Shown: positions 55,326 to 64,000 of the stretch, one piece after another
Layout: every line of letters begins with the position of its first letter
Numbering within the stretch: the first letter of the stretch is position 1
NCBI GenBank assembly: GCA_963841845.1
Contig: CAWJEG010000007.1
Location: forward strand, 62,001-126,000
From: CAVVGZ01 sp963841845
GTDB taxonomy: Bacteria; Chloroflexota; Anaerolineae; Anaerolineales; Anaerolineaceae
Reading direction: 5' to 3'
Length of the DNA: 64,000 nt
The notes under the pieces: model-generated
What the model saw: the letters and a program-made list of their open reading frames with translations, nothing else
Told to the model about the DNA's origin: nothing
Database searches by the model: none
Translations under genes and position numbers: made by a program

Positions 55326-56180
55326 CTACCGGATGCCTAAAATTTTTCCAATATTGGCGTCCGCATCGATAATGGGTTCGATTTCCCCGTTGATACAAAT
55401 CAGCATTTCCTGGCAGCCCGGACCATGTCCGGACTCGATACAATCTCCATGCATAATCAATCCGATCATCACCCCGCCCGGTAAATTTCCCCGGCCGTAG
55501 CGGTGATCTGTCCCAATGACCGCCACCAAATCCCCCAATCGCAGATTGTCCACACCATGTTCCCGCAGGGCGTCTTGGTCAGCAGACATCATGTCATGGT
55601 CAACGAACTCAGGGGTCAATTCAGATCCGCTCCCCAATAATTCCGCCGGCATGCTGGCCACCACTGGCACCTGTAAACGGCCCCCCGGTAGCACTTTCAA
55701 TCCCCATTTTTCAATCAGGTTTGGGCCAGCCTTCTTGACCATAATACCTGGACAATCAACAAGCTTCATCCCCCGCCCATAAGTTTTTATCAAAATACGG
55801 TCACCGATGGTTAACAAATCGAGGGTTCCATCATCAAAGTGGACAATAACCCTGGCATGCTCGCCGGTAACCACTCCTCTTGATCCAGTTGCCAATCCTG
55901 ATGTAACCACAGCCTCATTTCCCACGCACATCAGGTAGTGCAGGGCGTAATCCACGTCCAGGTCGGGATGGGCTACGCTGACACCCGGTTCAATATGGTC
56001 TCCAAACCAGCCATATGCCGGATCACCAACCTTGACGTTATAGACAATCCCTGCCATACCAATGGATATCGTACTCATGCCATCATGATCGGCTCGATAG
56101 GGTGGTCCTACCAATTTTGGGCTGGTGACGAAACTGCTGACACCCATCATTACCAGGTCATCCAGATTTGACTTCAGCAT
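55326..56180 (-). CDS. DUF4438 family protein, copy 2
   Basis: This is a 284-residue paralogue of the adjacent gene. It shows I-V-Y-N-V-K-V-G-D-P-A-Y-G-W-F-G-D-H, then E-P-G-V-S-V, and Y-G-R-G-M-K. It also shows D-N-L-R-L-G-D-L-V-A-V-I-G-T-D-H-R-Y-G-R and G-H-G-P-G. The G-W-F-G-D-H and T-D-H-R-Y-G-R segments carry His and Asp residues that copy 1 has largely lost (G-W-A-A-E-L; W-D-S-R-Y-T-H). This copy may therefore be the catalytic or metal-binding one. It lies 25 bases downstream of the M24 gene. The role in the pathway is unknown. Confidence 0.82.
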   Translation of the reverse strand: MLKSNLDDLVMMGVSSFVTSPKLVGPPYRADHDGMSTISIGMAGIVYNVKVGDPAYGWFGDHIEPGVSVAHPDLDVDYALHYLMCVGNEAVVTSGLATGSRGVVTGEHARVIVHFDDGTLDLLTIGDRILIKTYGRGMKLVDCPGIMVKKAGPNLIEKWGLKVLPGGRLQVPVVASMPAELLGSGSELTPEFVDHDMMSADQDALREHGVDNLRLGDLVAVIGTDHRYGRGNLPGGVMIGLIMHGDCIESGHGPGCQEMLICINGEIEPIIDADANIGKILGIR

Positions 56181-56205
56181 CCGACCTCCTACTCAGCAAT
56201 TCAGT

Positions 56206-57492
56206 TTACTGGATATTGATCCAGCACCATTCTTTGGTCATGGGTACCTTGTTGAGGAGAATCCCTTTTTCCCCGGTCACCAGGATCGTGTTGGAATGGT
56301 TATAACCCCAGCCATGGCGGGGACTGTACAGCCCTGGCTCATTGCTGATCACCATACCTTCTTCCAGGATGGTCTCATCACCCAGGCTGATACAGGGTTG
56401 TTGGTGGCCTTCCATCCCAATTCCATGTGCCGGACGATGATAAATAAACTCCTCAAGACCGGCATCCCTTGCAACCTTTAATACCCTGCTGGCAATTACA
56501 TTGCAGGGAGTACCTGCAACACACAGCTCACATTGCAGTTCAGTCATTTTCGTATGGACTTCCCAAACTTTCTTCTGCAAATCAGAAATCGGGTAGGTTT
56601 GCATCGCACGGTAGCCCTCACCAACATAACCGCCCAGGTGAACAAATCCCGCTAATTGAATGGAATCCCCTTTTGAGATTTTGTGATAATAGAATTGGTT
56701 TGGATGCGGATATGCAGTGGATGCTCCCGCCCTGCAGGTAATCCAGAAATCAATCCCGACCCCGTTGTGCGGTTTTCCATCCAATTCCATCCAATTCATC
56801 AACAGATGCGTTCCGTAACGTTCAATTTCGTGCTGGATATCAAAATCTGTGACACCGTCCCCGTAATATAGAATTAAAGCCCGTCCATATTCGAGCAAAT
56901 GATCCTGAAGAGCAACTGCTTTTTGTAACAACTCTATTTCCTGGGGGGATTTAATCATGCGCATTTTAAGGCACACATCACTCATGGTCTTAAACGCCGT
57001 CATTGGCAGGGTTGCCTGCATTTTCTGCAGCACATTGATTGTAGGATCCCAGTCTAAACCCAACACAGACGAACGATATCCCCTTGCAGCCAATCTCTCC
57101 AGCATCCACTGGTGCAGGTCAACCGGAGGACCATACTCATACACAATTTGGTTGAAAGGGCCGTGATGAGGATAATCAAAATACCACTCATACTCATCAA
57201 TCCACCAGGTTTCCACAAGGTCGCGGTCCAGGGACGGGCAGAAAAAAACCGGTTTGCCTTTTGCTGGGATATAAAGCCAGAATGGTCGTTCAGTCTGGGT
57301 ATGGAAGAGACCGGAAAAATAGATAATATTCCAAACGTCCCCGAGGATTATTCCATCAATTTTTTGCTGTTCAAGTTTTTGCTGGAGTCGCCCCATATTC
57401 CCCTGGTAATATTCCCGCCCAAGGCGGAATGGGGGTTCCAGGGGCGGCATTTTTGTGATAAGTCCTGCAGGCTCGTTTCTATTATCGGTCAT
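56206..57492 (-). CDS. third M24 (pita-bread fold) family protein with altered metal site
   Basis: This is a 428-residue protein with a creatinase-type N-terminal domain of about 180 residues and an M24 domain. By alignment to PepP the ligand positions are A281, E292, H356, E385 and about S400. His and one Glu stay, both Asp are lost. H263 in Y-P-H-P-N is a candidate catalytic His, as in creatinase. The G-I-G-M-E-G-H and N-E-P-G-L-Y segments remain family-like. ATG 57492 shares one base with the amidohydrolase stop (TAATG), giving tight coupling. A metal-free amidine or lactam hydrolase is the likely type; the substrate is unknown. Confidence 0.82.
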   Translation of the reverse strand: MTDNRNEPAGLITKMPPLEPPFRLGREYYQGNMGRLQQKLEQQKIDGIILGDVWNIIYFSGLFHTQTERPFWLYIPAKGKPVFFCPSLDRDLVETWWIDEYEWYFDYPHHGPFNQIVYEYGPPVDLHQWMLERLAARGYRSSVLGLDWDPTINVLQKMQATLPMTAFKTMSDVCLKMRMIKSPQEIELLQKAVALQDHLLEYGRALILYYGDGVTDFDIQHEIERYGTHLLMNWMELDGKPHNGVGIDFWITCRAGASTAYPHPNQFYYHKISKGDSIQLAGFVHLGGYVGEGYRAMQTYPISDLQKKVWEVHTKMTELQCELCVAGTPCNVIASRVLKVARDAGLEEFIYHRPAHGIGMEGHQQPCISLGDETILEEGMVISNEPGLYSPRHGWGYNHSNTILVTGEKGILLNKVPMTKEWCWINIQ

Positions 57493-59010
57493 TAATATTT
57501 CCACCCGCTCCAGAAATTATCATCCATCTTTAAATACATGGAAATATCCTGCCGTTCAAACGCTTTTTGAGATTCCTCGCGAGCCATCTGCACAATTTCT
57601 TTTTCATCAACAGATTGGACCTGACGGTTAAGCATCAGAATTCTGCCGTTGACAATTACCGTCTCCACATCATTTCCGTTTGTATAAAAAGCCAGCTGGC
57701 GGGGAATCAGCTCACCGGGTACCAGGTGCGGACGGTCGAAATCCACCAGAATGATATCGGCCCGTTTTCCAGGCTCTAAAGAACCAACCAGGTGGTCCAT
57801 TCCCAGTGCTTTTGCAGCATCGATGGTTACCATCCTGAGCGCCTTTCCGGGTGGCAGCAGTGTTTGATCTTTGAAGCGGTCCCATTGGGTCCAGATTGCC
57901 CGGGAAATATCTTTGAATAGATCATACGAGCAATACGGCGCTGTTCCATCGGTCGAAATGGTTACATTTGCACCAGCCTGGAGCAGTTCAATAACCGGGC
58001 AGGGTCCGTAGAGCAGGTTCTCGTGGGTGAAAGGCACCACACAGATACCTGTTTGATGCCTGCCCAGGGTTTCAATTTCTTCCGGATGTAAGCCATTGCT
58101 ATGGGCAAAGGCCACTTTTCCCTTTAGAAGACGATCAACACGCTGCTTTCCATAATATTTCAATCCAAAACTAACTGAACCCACAAATATATGGGAATGT
58201 AGCAGGATGTCATAACGCTCAGCCAGGTCTTTAATCTCATCTGCTTTCTCAACCATGAGGGGGACATGTTCTTCCGGGTTGTAAACGAATGGGATACGTG
58301 GATGAGCAGCCTGGCGGCCAAATAAATACGGGTAATGAACAGCCACCTGGATACGTTCATCAGCCTGGTGATGCCATTCTTCAATCACCCTTATAGTGTT
58401 ATCCAATGTATCCTGGTACGTGAATGGCTTTGTAACCGGCTTGCCGCCTTGCCAGTGCGTTGCACTCCAGGGTTCAGGAACATGGCTGACATATGGATCA
58501 GGGGGACCTACGGCCAGGACGGTGCGGATACCAACCAGTTCAGTTGCACGCGCCTGTTTTTCAGAATAAATGGTGCTGTCCATCCGGGCAGGTGTGGCTC
58601 CTACGACTGTTAAGGCCAGTTGTCACGCCAAAACGCAAACGTTCTACTGCAGAAAGCAGACCCTCCGCATACCACCACTCCTCTGTGGTAGCATGGAAAT
58701 ACAACTGGCCGGTAGGCCAACCCAACTCCGGGTGGTGAATGCCTTTGACGAGACCGTGTCCGGCATGCCCATACGTATCCACAAGACCAGGCATGATCAC
58801 CCTATGGGTGGCATCCAGCACCTGCTGGGCAGTATATTTTTCTCCAATATCCGCACTGCTGCCAATTGCAATAATGCGGTTTCCCTGGACGGCAACTGCA
58901 CCATCGCTGATGATGCGATTATCAGAATCCATTGTTAGCACTGTTCCATGTTCAATAATCAGATCAACGAATTGTTTCTCCACTTTGGTCCTCTTCATTG
59001 GATATGGCAT
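57492..59010 (-). CDS. amidohydrolase of the ATZ/TRZ (cytosine deaminase-like) group, one frameshift
   Basis: This is a TIM-barrel hydrolase of about 506 codons, acting on cyclic amidines, aminotriazines or similar heterocycles in relatives. The N-terminal composite beta domain has I-I-E-H-G-T-V-L-T-M-D. The metal loop reads M-P-G-L-V-D-T-Y-G-H-A-G-H, where Tyr stands for the first His of the usual H-x-H. Later sites H-S-H, A-H-S-N-G and S-T-D-G-T are present. The frame breaks at 58610-58611 (one surplus base); correction gives T-T-G-L-T-V-V-G-A-T-P-A-R. The start could be TTG 59016 or ATG 59010. It lies directly after the DegT-type gene and is coupled to the M24 gene. Confidence 0.8.
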
Positions 59011-59016
59011 AGACAA

Positions 59017-60166
59017 TTATTTGTAAAATGTTTTGATTTGCTCACAAACATACGCAATCTCGTTTTCGCTATGGTCCGGGTCTACAGGCAATCCAAGCAA
59101 ACGATCGGACAAATACTCAGAAACCGGTAAATGATCCGATCCTGGTAATCTTCGATCACGGTATACGGTCTGAAGGTGAACCGGAGGGACGTAATTCAAG
59201 GCGGCATTTATCCCCTTTTCCCTCAGGAAATTATAGAGTTCATCCCTCTTCTCAATACAGATGGTAAATGTCCGGTAAATCGGCTCTGAATCCGCCCGAA
59301 ATACTGGCAAGGTAATTCCGGTCCAATCCCTTTAAACCATCGACATACCAGGTGGCAATCTGGCGCCGTTTTTGGCTCCATTGTTTTAGGTAGGGCAGCT
59401 TAAGCAGCAGAAGTGCCGCATCGAAGGGAAGCATGCGCAGGTTATAGCCTTCAAGGACATGGTCATACTTCACCGGCGCGTTCAAGTTTTCCTCTGGACG
59501 GCGTCCATAGCCTTTCAGGGTTTCAATTTTCTCCCATAAATCATGCCGGGAAGTTACCACCAACCCGCCCCCGCCGGCGGAAGGAAATGGTTTGCTGGAA
59601 CAGGTGCTGAAGACAGCCAGATCTGCAAAGGTGCCAACCGGTTTTCCATAATCCATTGCCCCGGTGGCTATAGCGGCATCTTCGATGATGTACAAACCAT
59701 ACCGGTCAGCAATTTCTACGGATTCTTCTTACATCTGCCGGGTGCCCGTAGAGGTCAACCGGTAAAATCGCCCGGGTTCTTTCATTAATCAACGGTTCGA
59801 TTAGATCCGGATCAAGGACATGGTCGGACCGCTGTACATCGCATAAAACCGGTGTGGCGCCGCACTGCGATATCGAGGCGGTGGTTGCCATGTCCGAGTT
59901 GGCGACAGTGATGACTTCATCCCCCGCCTTTATTCCGCAGGCCAGCAGTGCCAGGCGCAGACCGGCAGCTCCCGACTGAACCGCAGACGTATACGGGTAT
60001 CCCATTTCTTCCCCGAAACGTTTTTCAAGTTCAACAACGATTCTTTGTGATTCCCACCAGTCTTCATACAGGATTGGATCAAAAGCTGCTTCAATCTGTT
60101 TCTCTGAGCCGCCGGTTGACTTACGTGGACCTTCGACCTTGGGACTTTCCAATCCTTTATTGCCAT
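59017..60166 (-). CDS. DegT/DnrJ/EryC1/StrS-type PLP aminotransferase, three frameshifts
   Basis: This is a PLP enzyme of about 383 codons. It shows S-A-V-Q-S-G-A-A-G-L-R-L-A-L for phosphate binding, then G-D-E-V-I-T-V-A-N-S-D-M. It also shows L-P-V-D-L-Y-G-H-P-A-D, the cofactor Asp in I-I-E-D-A-A-I-A-T-G-A, and the Lys in S-S-K-P-F-P-S-A-G-G. Frame breaks: T-run 60156-60158 (one base missing; joins M-A-I-K to G-L-E-S-P), about 59720 (one surplus base), about 59311 (one surplus base). Its family usually aminates keto-sugars, but here it lies among amino-acid and heterocycle catabolic genes, so it may transaminate a small ketone. The start at 60166 depends on the first correction. Confidence 0.75.
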
Positions 60167-60225
60167 GTTTTCTTAAAAACCTTCCAATAAAATAAATAAT
60201 TGCAAAAAAGAGATGAAATATAAAA

Positions 60226-60262
60226 AAGGATGATGCCTGGAGGGAGACCCTCCAAGCATCAT
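60226..60262 (-). terminator. rho-independent terminator or attenuator after the binding-protein gene
   Basis: A stem of about 15 bp with one mismatch (60230-60244 with 60248-60262, AGA loop) is followed on the minus strand by TCCTTTTTTA. It lies just after the stop of the lipoprotein gene and before the DegT-type gene, so it would end or weaken transcription from the ABC genes. Confidence 0.75.
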
Positions 60263-60278
60263 TGAAAAACATTAAGAT

Positions 60279-61972
60279 TTACTCAGCAATCCATGCGTAT
60301 TTGAATGGGAAGATCGTCTGAGCTGGATCAGGATAGAGTCCTTTGATGTTGGCACCAGATGCAACGGTGGAAACACCCTCGAACAGGTAAATGGAAATGG
60401 CGTCGTCCCAGACAATATCCAGCACATCTTGAAAATCACGTTGCGTTCATCAAGTGGTGGGGGCTTTATCAGCCTTTGGCATACAGTTCATCTACTTCCG
60501 GGATTGCAGTAGGATGGGTAGTTGTAATAGGTGCCGGGTATTGCATACACAGACGATGGCAGTAATGGATGGAATAGTCTGCATCGCCGGTAAAGGTACC
60601 CCAGGAAAGGTTGACCATGTCATAGTAAGGGGCTTCTTCAATCGGTTTGTTGAGTTCTGCCAGGAAGGAGGCGGTATCAACAATTTCTATCTTTGTCTTG
60701 ACACCTACATCTGCCAGGTAGCCCTGAACCGCTTCGACGGTTTCAATATCGCCTGGTTGAACACCGGAACGGGTACGGAAAACCAGTTCTACCGGTTGTC
60801 CTTTCCAATCCCGCCAACCGTCATTGTTGGTGTCCGTGAAACCGGCTTCATCCATGAGGGCTTTGGCTTTTTCCGGATCATAGGGATAGACTTCATTTCG
60901 ATTGTAAGCCGTTTACAGCTTCGGTGACAATATGCGCCTTGGCCGGTCTCTACATAGTTCAGGAAGATCGACTTAACCATTGCCTCTTTGTCCACAGCAT
61001 AGTTGAAGGCCTGGCGTACCAGTTTTTCGGTCAAGCGGCGGATGAAGAGTGGTAAGCTTACATAGCTAGTAGCGGGAGCTGGGAGCAGTCCAGACTTTTA
61101 TAGCATCGTTGAATGTAAAGCGGTCAGTGTCTTGAATGGAAAGGTCATTGGAGATATGTGCTTCACCGGCTTCCAGCATGGTGGCACGTGTGTTGATATC
61201 CGGAACAATCAGGATATTAATCCCATCCAGGTAAGGCAGCCCTTCCTGCCAGTAGTCCTCATTCTTCGACCAGGATCAGTTTCTCATTGGGGACATATTC
61301 TGAGACTTTAAAAGGACCGGTACCCACAGCCGAGTTTTTGAGGCCTTCTGCTCCAACTTCTTCTACAAACTTGGGGACTGTACATGGAGAATGTCTTAAT
61401 GGAGAGATAGCCATAAATTGGCGGATATGGGCGGGTTAGTTTGATTTCCAGGGTAGTATCATCCACGGCAGTGATGGACTCAAAGGGGATTGGCATCGGC
61501 CAGCGGTAATTTTTCATTGACTTTGCGGTCCAGGTTCCACTTGGCAACCTCGGCATTGAATGGCGTCCCATCATGGAAGGTTACACCGGAGTGCAGTTTA
61601 ATGGTGTGGGTCAAACCATCAGCGGATACTTCCCATTGGATTCAGCCAGCAAAGGTATGGATTTCATTGCCAACCCGGTCAAACAGGGTTTCATAAACCG
61701 GCTGGATAACCAAGTTGAGACCGAATGTGATTGACGCTATTGACATCCAGGTGGACAATACCCGGGGTTGTAACAATTAGTGTTCCACCATAAACCGGGG
61801 CGTTGGGATCTTTTTCAACTTCGACAATTTGGGTAACCACTACTTCTTTCTCAACCACGACTTCCTTGGTGACTACAATCGTTTCCGGTTCGGCCGGGGC
61901 GGCAGGAGCACAGGCTGAGAGCAGCATAACGCTGACAACCAGTAATGCAATTACTGTTTTTATTGCTTTCAT
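60279..61972 (-). CDS. family 5 (SBP_bac_5) ABC transporter substrate-binding lipoprotein, multiply frameshifted
   Basis: The signal peptide ends L-L-S-A-C with the lipidated Cys at 21. A valine/lysine/glutamate-rich linker follows, as in Chloroflexota binding proteins, then Y-G-G-T-L-I-V. Pieces of a family 5 binding domain are readable in changing frames: V-T-F-H-D-G-T-P-F-N-A, I-K-L-T-R-P-Y-P-P-I, R-Q-A-F-N-Y-A-V-D-K, and M-D-E-A-G-F-T-D-T-N. The C-terminus ends Y-A-W-I-A-E. Total span of about 564 codons is normal. At least five frame breaks are present. Either the consensus is poor here or the gene has decayed; the first is favoured since all blocks stay conserved. It is the receptor of the adjacent permeases. 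Confidence 0.75.
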
Positions 61973-62096
61973 TGAAAATCCTCCTCAAATTTTTAATTAG
62001 AATATGATTTGGTTTAGCAATCTATCAGGTTTATTTTTGTCGGTTCACATCCTTTCTATGCAGATGAATTTCCTGCATTGCATTGATTATCAATAA

Positions 62097-62955
62097 TTAG
62101 AATCTTCCCCTCATGCGTGGATCCAGAGAAATTCGCAGTCCATCCCCGAAGGTATTGAAGCCAAAAACAACCAGCATTAAAGCCAGTCCGGGGTAGATCA
62201 TGAGGTGCGGGGCACGATGAAAATATTTTAAGCTGTCCTGCAGCATGCTGCCCCATTCAGCAGTTGGCGGGGTGACTCCCAGGCCAAGGAAACTTAAACC
62301 TGCCGTCATCATCACCGCACTCGGGAATCAACAAACTCATCTGAACAACGATAGAGGCAAAGATATTCGGAAAAATGTGGCGGTAAAGAATGCGGTCATT
62401 AGGAACACCCAGGGATAGGGCTGCCGTCACATAGGTTGTTCCTTTCACCGTGAGGGATTGACCGTGGGCCAGTCGCGCAAACTGGGGTATCTGGTAGATG
62501 GCAATGGCAAAAATAAGGTTGGTGATCCCTGTGCCCAGGATAGCAACAATTGTCAATGCGGTGACAATGCTTGGGAAGCTGAGCAGGACATCCATTGACC
62601 TCATGATCGGCATTTCCATGCGTTCAAACCAGCCTGCCGATATCCCAAACAGGGTACCGATAACCGATCCAATCAATGACCGATGTAGAATGAAATTCCC
62701 AAGAGATATGCGTGCGCCATAAATAATCCGGCTCAACAGGTCCCTGCCCTGGTGATCTGTACCCAGCACATGTTCACCTCCGGGGGGAGCAGGGCATTTC
62801 TAAGGTCGATTTTATAGGGATTATACGGGGCAAGCAAGCGGGGCAAATAATCCCATAAGCAGGAAAATGACTACGATAATTCCTCCCAGGGATGCCAGGC
62901 GGTTATTCTTATAAAACATGCTGATTGGTTCGTACCATTTATGTTGCTGCGTCAT
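62097..62955 (-). CDS. peptide-type ABC transporter permease, DppC/OppC type, three frameshifts
   Basis: This is an inner-membrane permease. The N-terminus M-T-Q-Q-H-K-W-Y-E-P leads to the first helix. The core starts V-L-G-T-D-H-Q-G-R-D-L-L-S-R. The EAA loop includes V-T-A-A-L-S-L-G-V-P-N-D-R-I-L-Y-R-H-I-F-P-N, and the tail is F-G-D-G-L-R-I-S-L-D-P-R-M. The frame breaks near 62832 (one surplus base), 62783 (one missing G) and 62325 (one surplus base); fixing them gives a full-length protein of about 286 residues. It starts 16 bases after the DppB-type stop. ATPase genes for this system are not in the window. Confidence 0.82.
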
Positions 62956-62971
62956 CGATCCATCCCTTTCA

Positions 62972-63893
62972 TCAACTGTACCGGATCCGTGGATCTAATA
63001 CGCCGTACATGACATCAACCAATAAATTGACACCAACAAAGGAGATGGCAATGACCAGCAGAACCCCCTGGACCACGGGAATATCCCGCTGCTGGACCGC
63101 CATCACCAGCAGTCTTCCAATTCCAGGCCAGGCAAAAATGGTTTCGGTGATGACCGCACCTCCCAGCATGTACCCGAACTGCAGACCAATCACCGTTGCC
63201 ACCGGAATGAGCGCATTTTGCATGACATGCCTGAACAAAACGGTAAATTCGTTCATTCCTTTTGCCCGGGCTGTCCGTACAAAATCTTCCCCAAGTTGTT
63301 CCAGTAAATTGGATCGGGACATACGCGTGATCACTGCAAGGGAATAAACCGATAGACAAAATACCGGCATCAGGTAATGTTTCCAGGTTGCATTACCTGA
63401 TACAGGCAGAAGCCTTAATTCGAATACTGAAGATATACATCAAGAGCAGCGCCAGCCAGAAGACCGGGATGGAGATTCCTAAAATCGCCACCACACTGAA
63501 GAAGTAATCCACAAAACCTTCCCGTTTGATTGCTGAAAGGGTCCCAAAGATTATCCCAAAAATGGCAGCAAATGTGATGGCTGGCAGCGCCAGTTTTACG
63601 GTATTGATGTACCTTTCAAAGATCTCAGTGAACACGGTACGACCGGTGATAAAGGATATCCCCAGGTCCAATCTTGCCAGCTTGGAAAGGTAGACGCCAT
63701 ACTGGACAAGTATCGGCTGATCCAGGCCCCATTCATGGCGGATGCGCTCAATTGTTTCGGGGGCTGCTTGTTCGCCGGCAAACATCAAGGCCGGATCTCC
63801 CGGAATGAACTTGAATGCAAAAAACACCAGGGTAATCACCAGGAAAACAATGGGAATGGCAATGATCAGTCTTCTAATAATATACGTAGTCAA
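62972..63893 (-). CDS. peptide-type ABC transporter permease, DppB/OppB type, one frameshift
   Basis: This is a membrane permease of about 307 codons. It begins Y-I-I-R-R-L-I, then F-I-P-G-D-P-A, E-W-G-L-D-Q-P-I and L-D-L-G-I-S-F. The EAA loop is R-T-A-R-A-K-G-M-N-E and the tail V-D-V-M-Y-G-V-L-D-P-R-I. The frame breaks at 63419-63420 (one surplus base); correction gives I-R-L-R-L-L-P-V-S-G-N-A. The start is TTG at 63893 with AAGGA upstream. It is the first visible gene of the import system. The promoter may lie in the 107 bases to the window edge or beyond; no clear box was found. Confidence 0.85.
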
Positions 63894-64000
63894 TAAGGGT
63901 TTCCTTTCTTGCCATTTCTTTGAAAAGAAAACTTCAACTCTAAACCATTCGGTCAGGATATTATCGGAATTAATTCACTTTAATTACCTTCTCCATTCGT

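Noticed and set aside
45703..57492. Naming the M24/M14/racemase genes as ectoine catabolism (doeA, doeB, eutA)
   Set aside because: The gene set is incomplete for that pathway, the M24 active-site positions differ among the three copies, and DUF4438 and the ATZ/TRZ amidohydrolase do not belong to it.
1..64000. CRISPR arrays, tRNA or rRNA genes, prophage or transposase genes
   Set aside because: No regularly spaced repeats, cloverleaf-like segments with a CCA end, rRNA motifs, integrases or transposase motifs were seen on either strand; short RNA genes could still be missed by eye.

Overview
This window looks like part of a Chloroflexota (Anaerolineae-like) chromosome, probably an environmental or metagenomic contig. 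The best taxonomic clue is the pair of substrate-binding lipoproteins. One has a lipobox Cys followed by a long Ala/Pro/Thr/Glu-rich linker (gene 24000-25646). The other has a run of V-V-[TE]-K-E-V-V-V motifs after its lipobox (gene 60279-61972). Both styles are typical of that phylum. The assignment is an inference. No rRNA, tRNA, CRISPR array, prophage or insertion sequence was recognised.

Layout. (1) 1-15.4 kb: a surface-polysaccharide region. It holds the end of an ABC-2 export permease with its Wzt-type ATPase and a minus-strand cassette (SGNH hydrolase, O-carbamoyltransferase, two tiny membrane proteins) that matches the content of sxtI/J/K/L. It also holds a nucleotidyltransferase-like protein, a polytopic GT-C-like protein, two glycosyltransferase-like proteins and a complete dTDP-L-rhamnose set (rfbC-B-A-D). 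(2) 15.6-18.6 kb: a secreted CHAP-domain protein, flanked on both sides by copies of the 3' end of a substrate-binding-protein gene. (3) 18.6-27.4 kb: a ROK regulator, a VOC protein and a full oligopeptide-type ABC transporter with two binding proteins, expressed from a consensus promoter that carries a palindrome at its start site. (4) 27.66-30.6 kb: a yybP-ykoY-type (Mn2+) riboswitch in front of a P2A-type cation ATPase. (5) 30.9-45.1 kb: mixed metabolism. Genes here are a COG4091/SAF oxidoreductase overlapping an apiosidase-like protein, msrA, purH-guaB-deoC, a Mut7-C protein, aconitase X (two subunits), a ferritin-like/VIT1 iron transporter, a MATE/ANK-like transporter and a class V aminotransferase. 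(6) 45.7-63.9 kb: a large catabolic region. It has three M24 (pita-bread) proteins that have all lost the dimetal ligands, two tandem DUF4438 proteins and an M14 deacylase. It also has a hydantoin/Asp-Glu racemase-like protein, an ATZ/TRZ-type amidohydrolase, a DegT-type aminotransferase, a Gfo/Idh oxidoreductase, a two-module VOC protein, an MFS carrier, a GntR/FCD regulator and a second peptide-type ABC importer.

Most interesting biology. Region 6 looks like an uncharacterised uptake-and-degradation system for a small nitrogen compound with C-N or cyclic amide bonds. It recalls ectoine, creatine and hydantoin catabolism but matches none of them. One promoter in it is an exact TTGACA-N17-TATAAT with a GntR-style palindrome at the expected start site. 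The sxtIJKL-like cassette inside a polysaccharide cluster is the second lead.

Caution on sequence quality. At least 20 single-base frame breaks interrupt otherwise well-conserved genes, many in short homopolymers, and they are densest at 58-64 kb. They look like sequencing or assembly errors, so broken genes are annotated here as single CDS spans with the break positions given.
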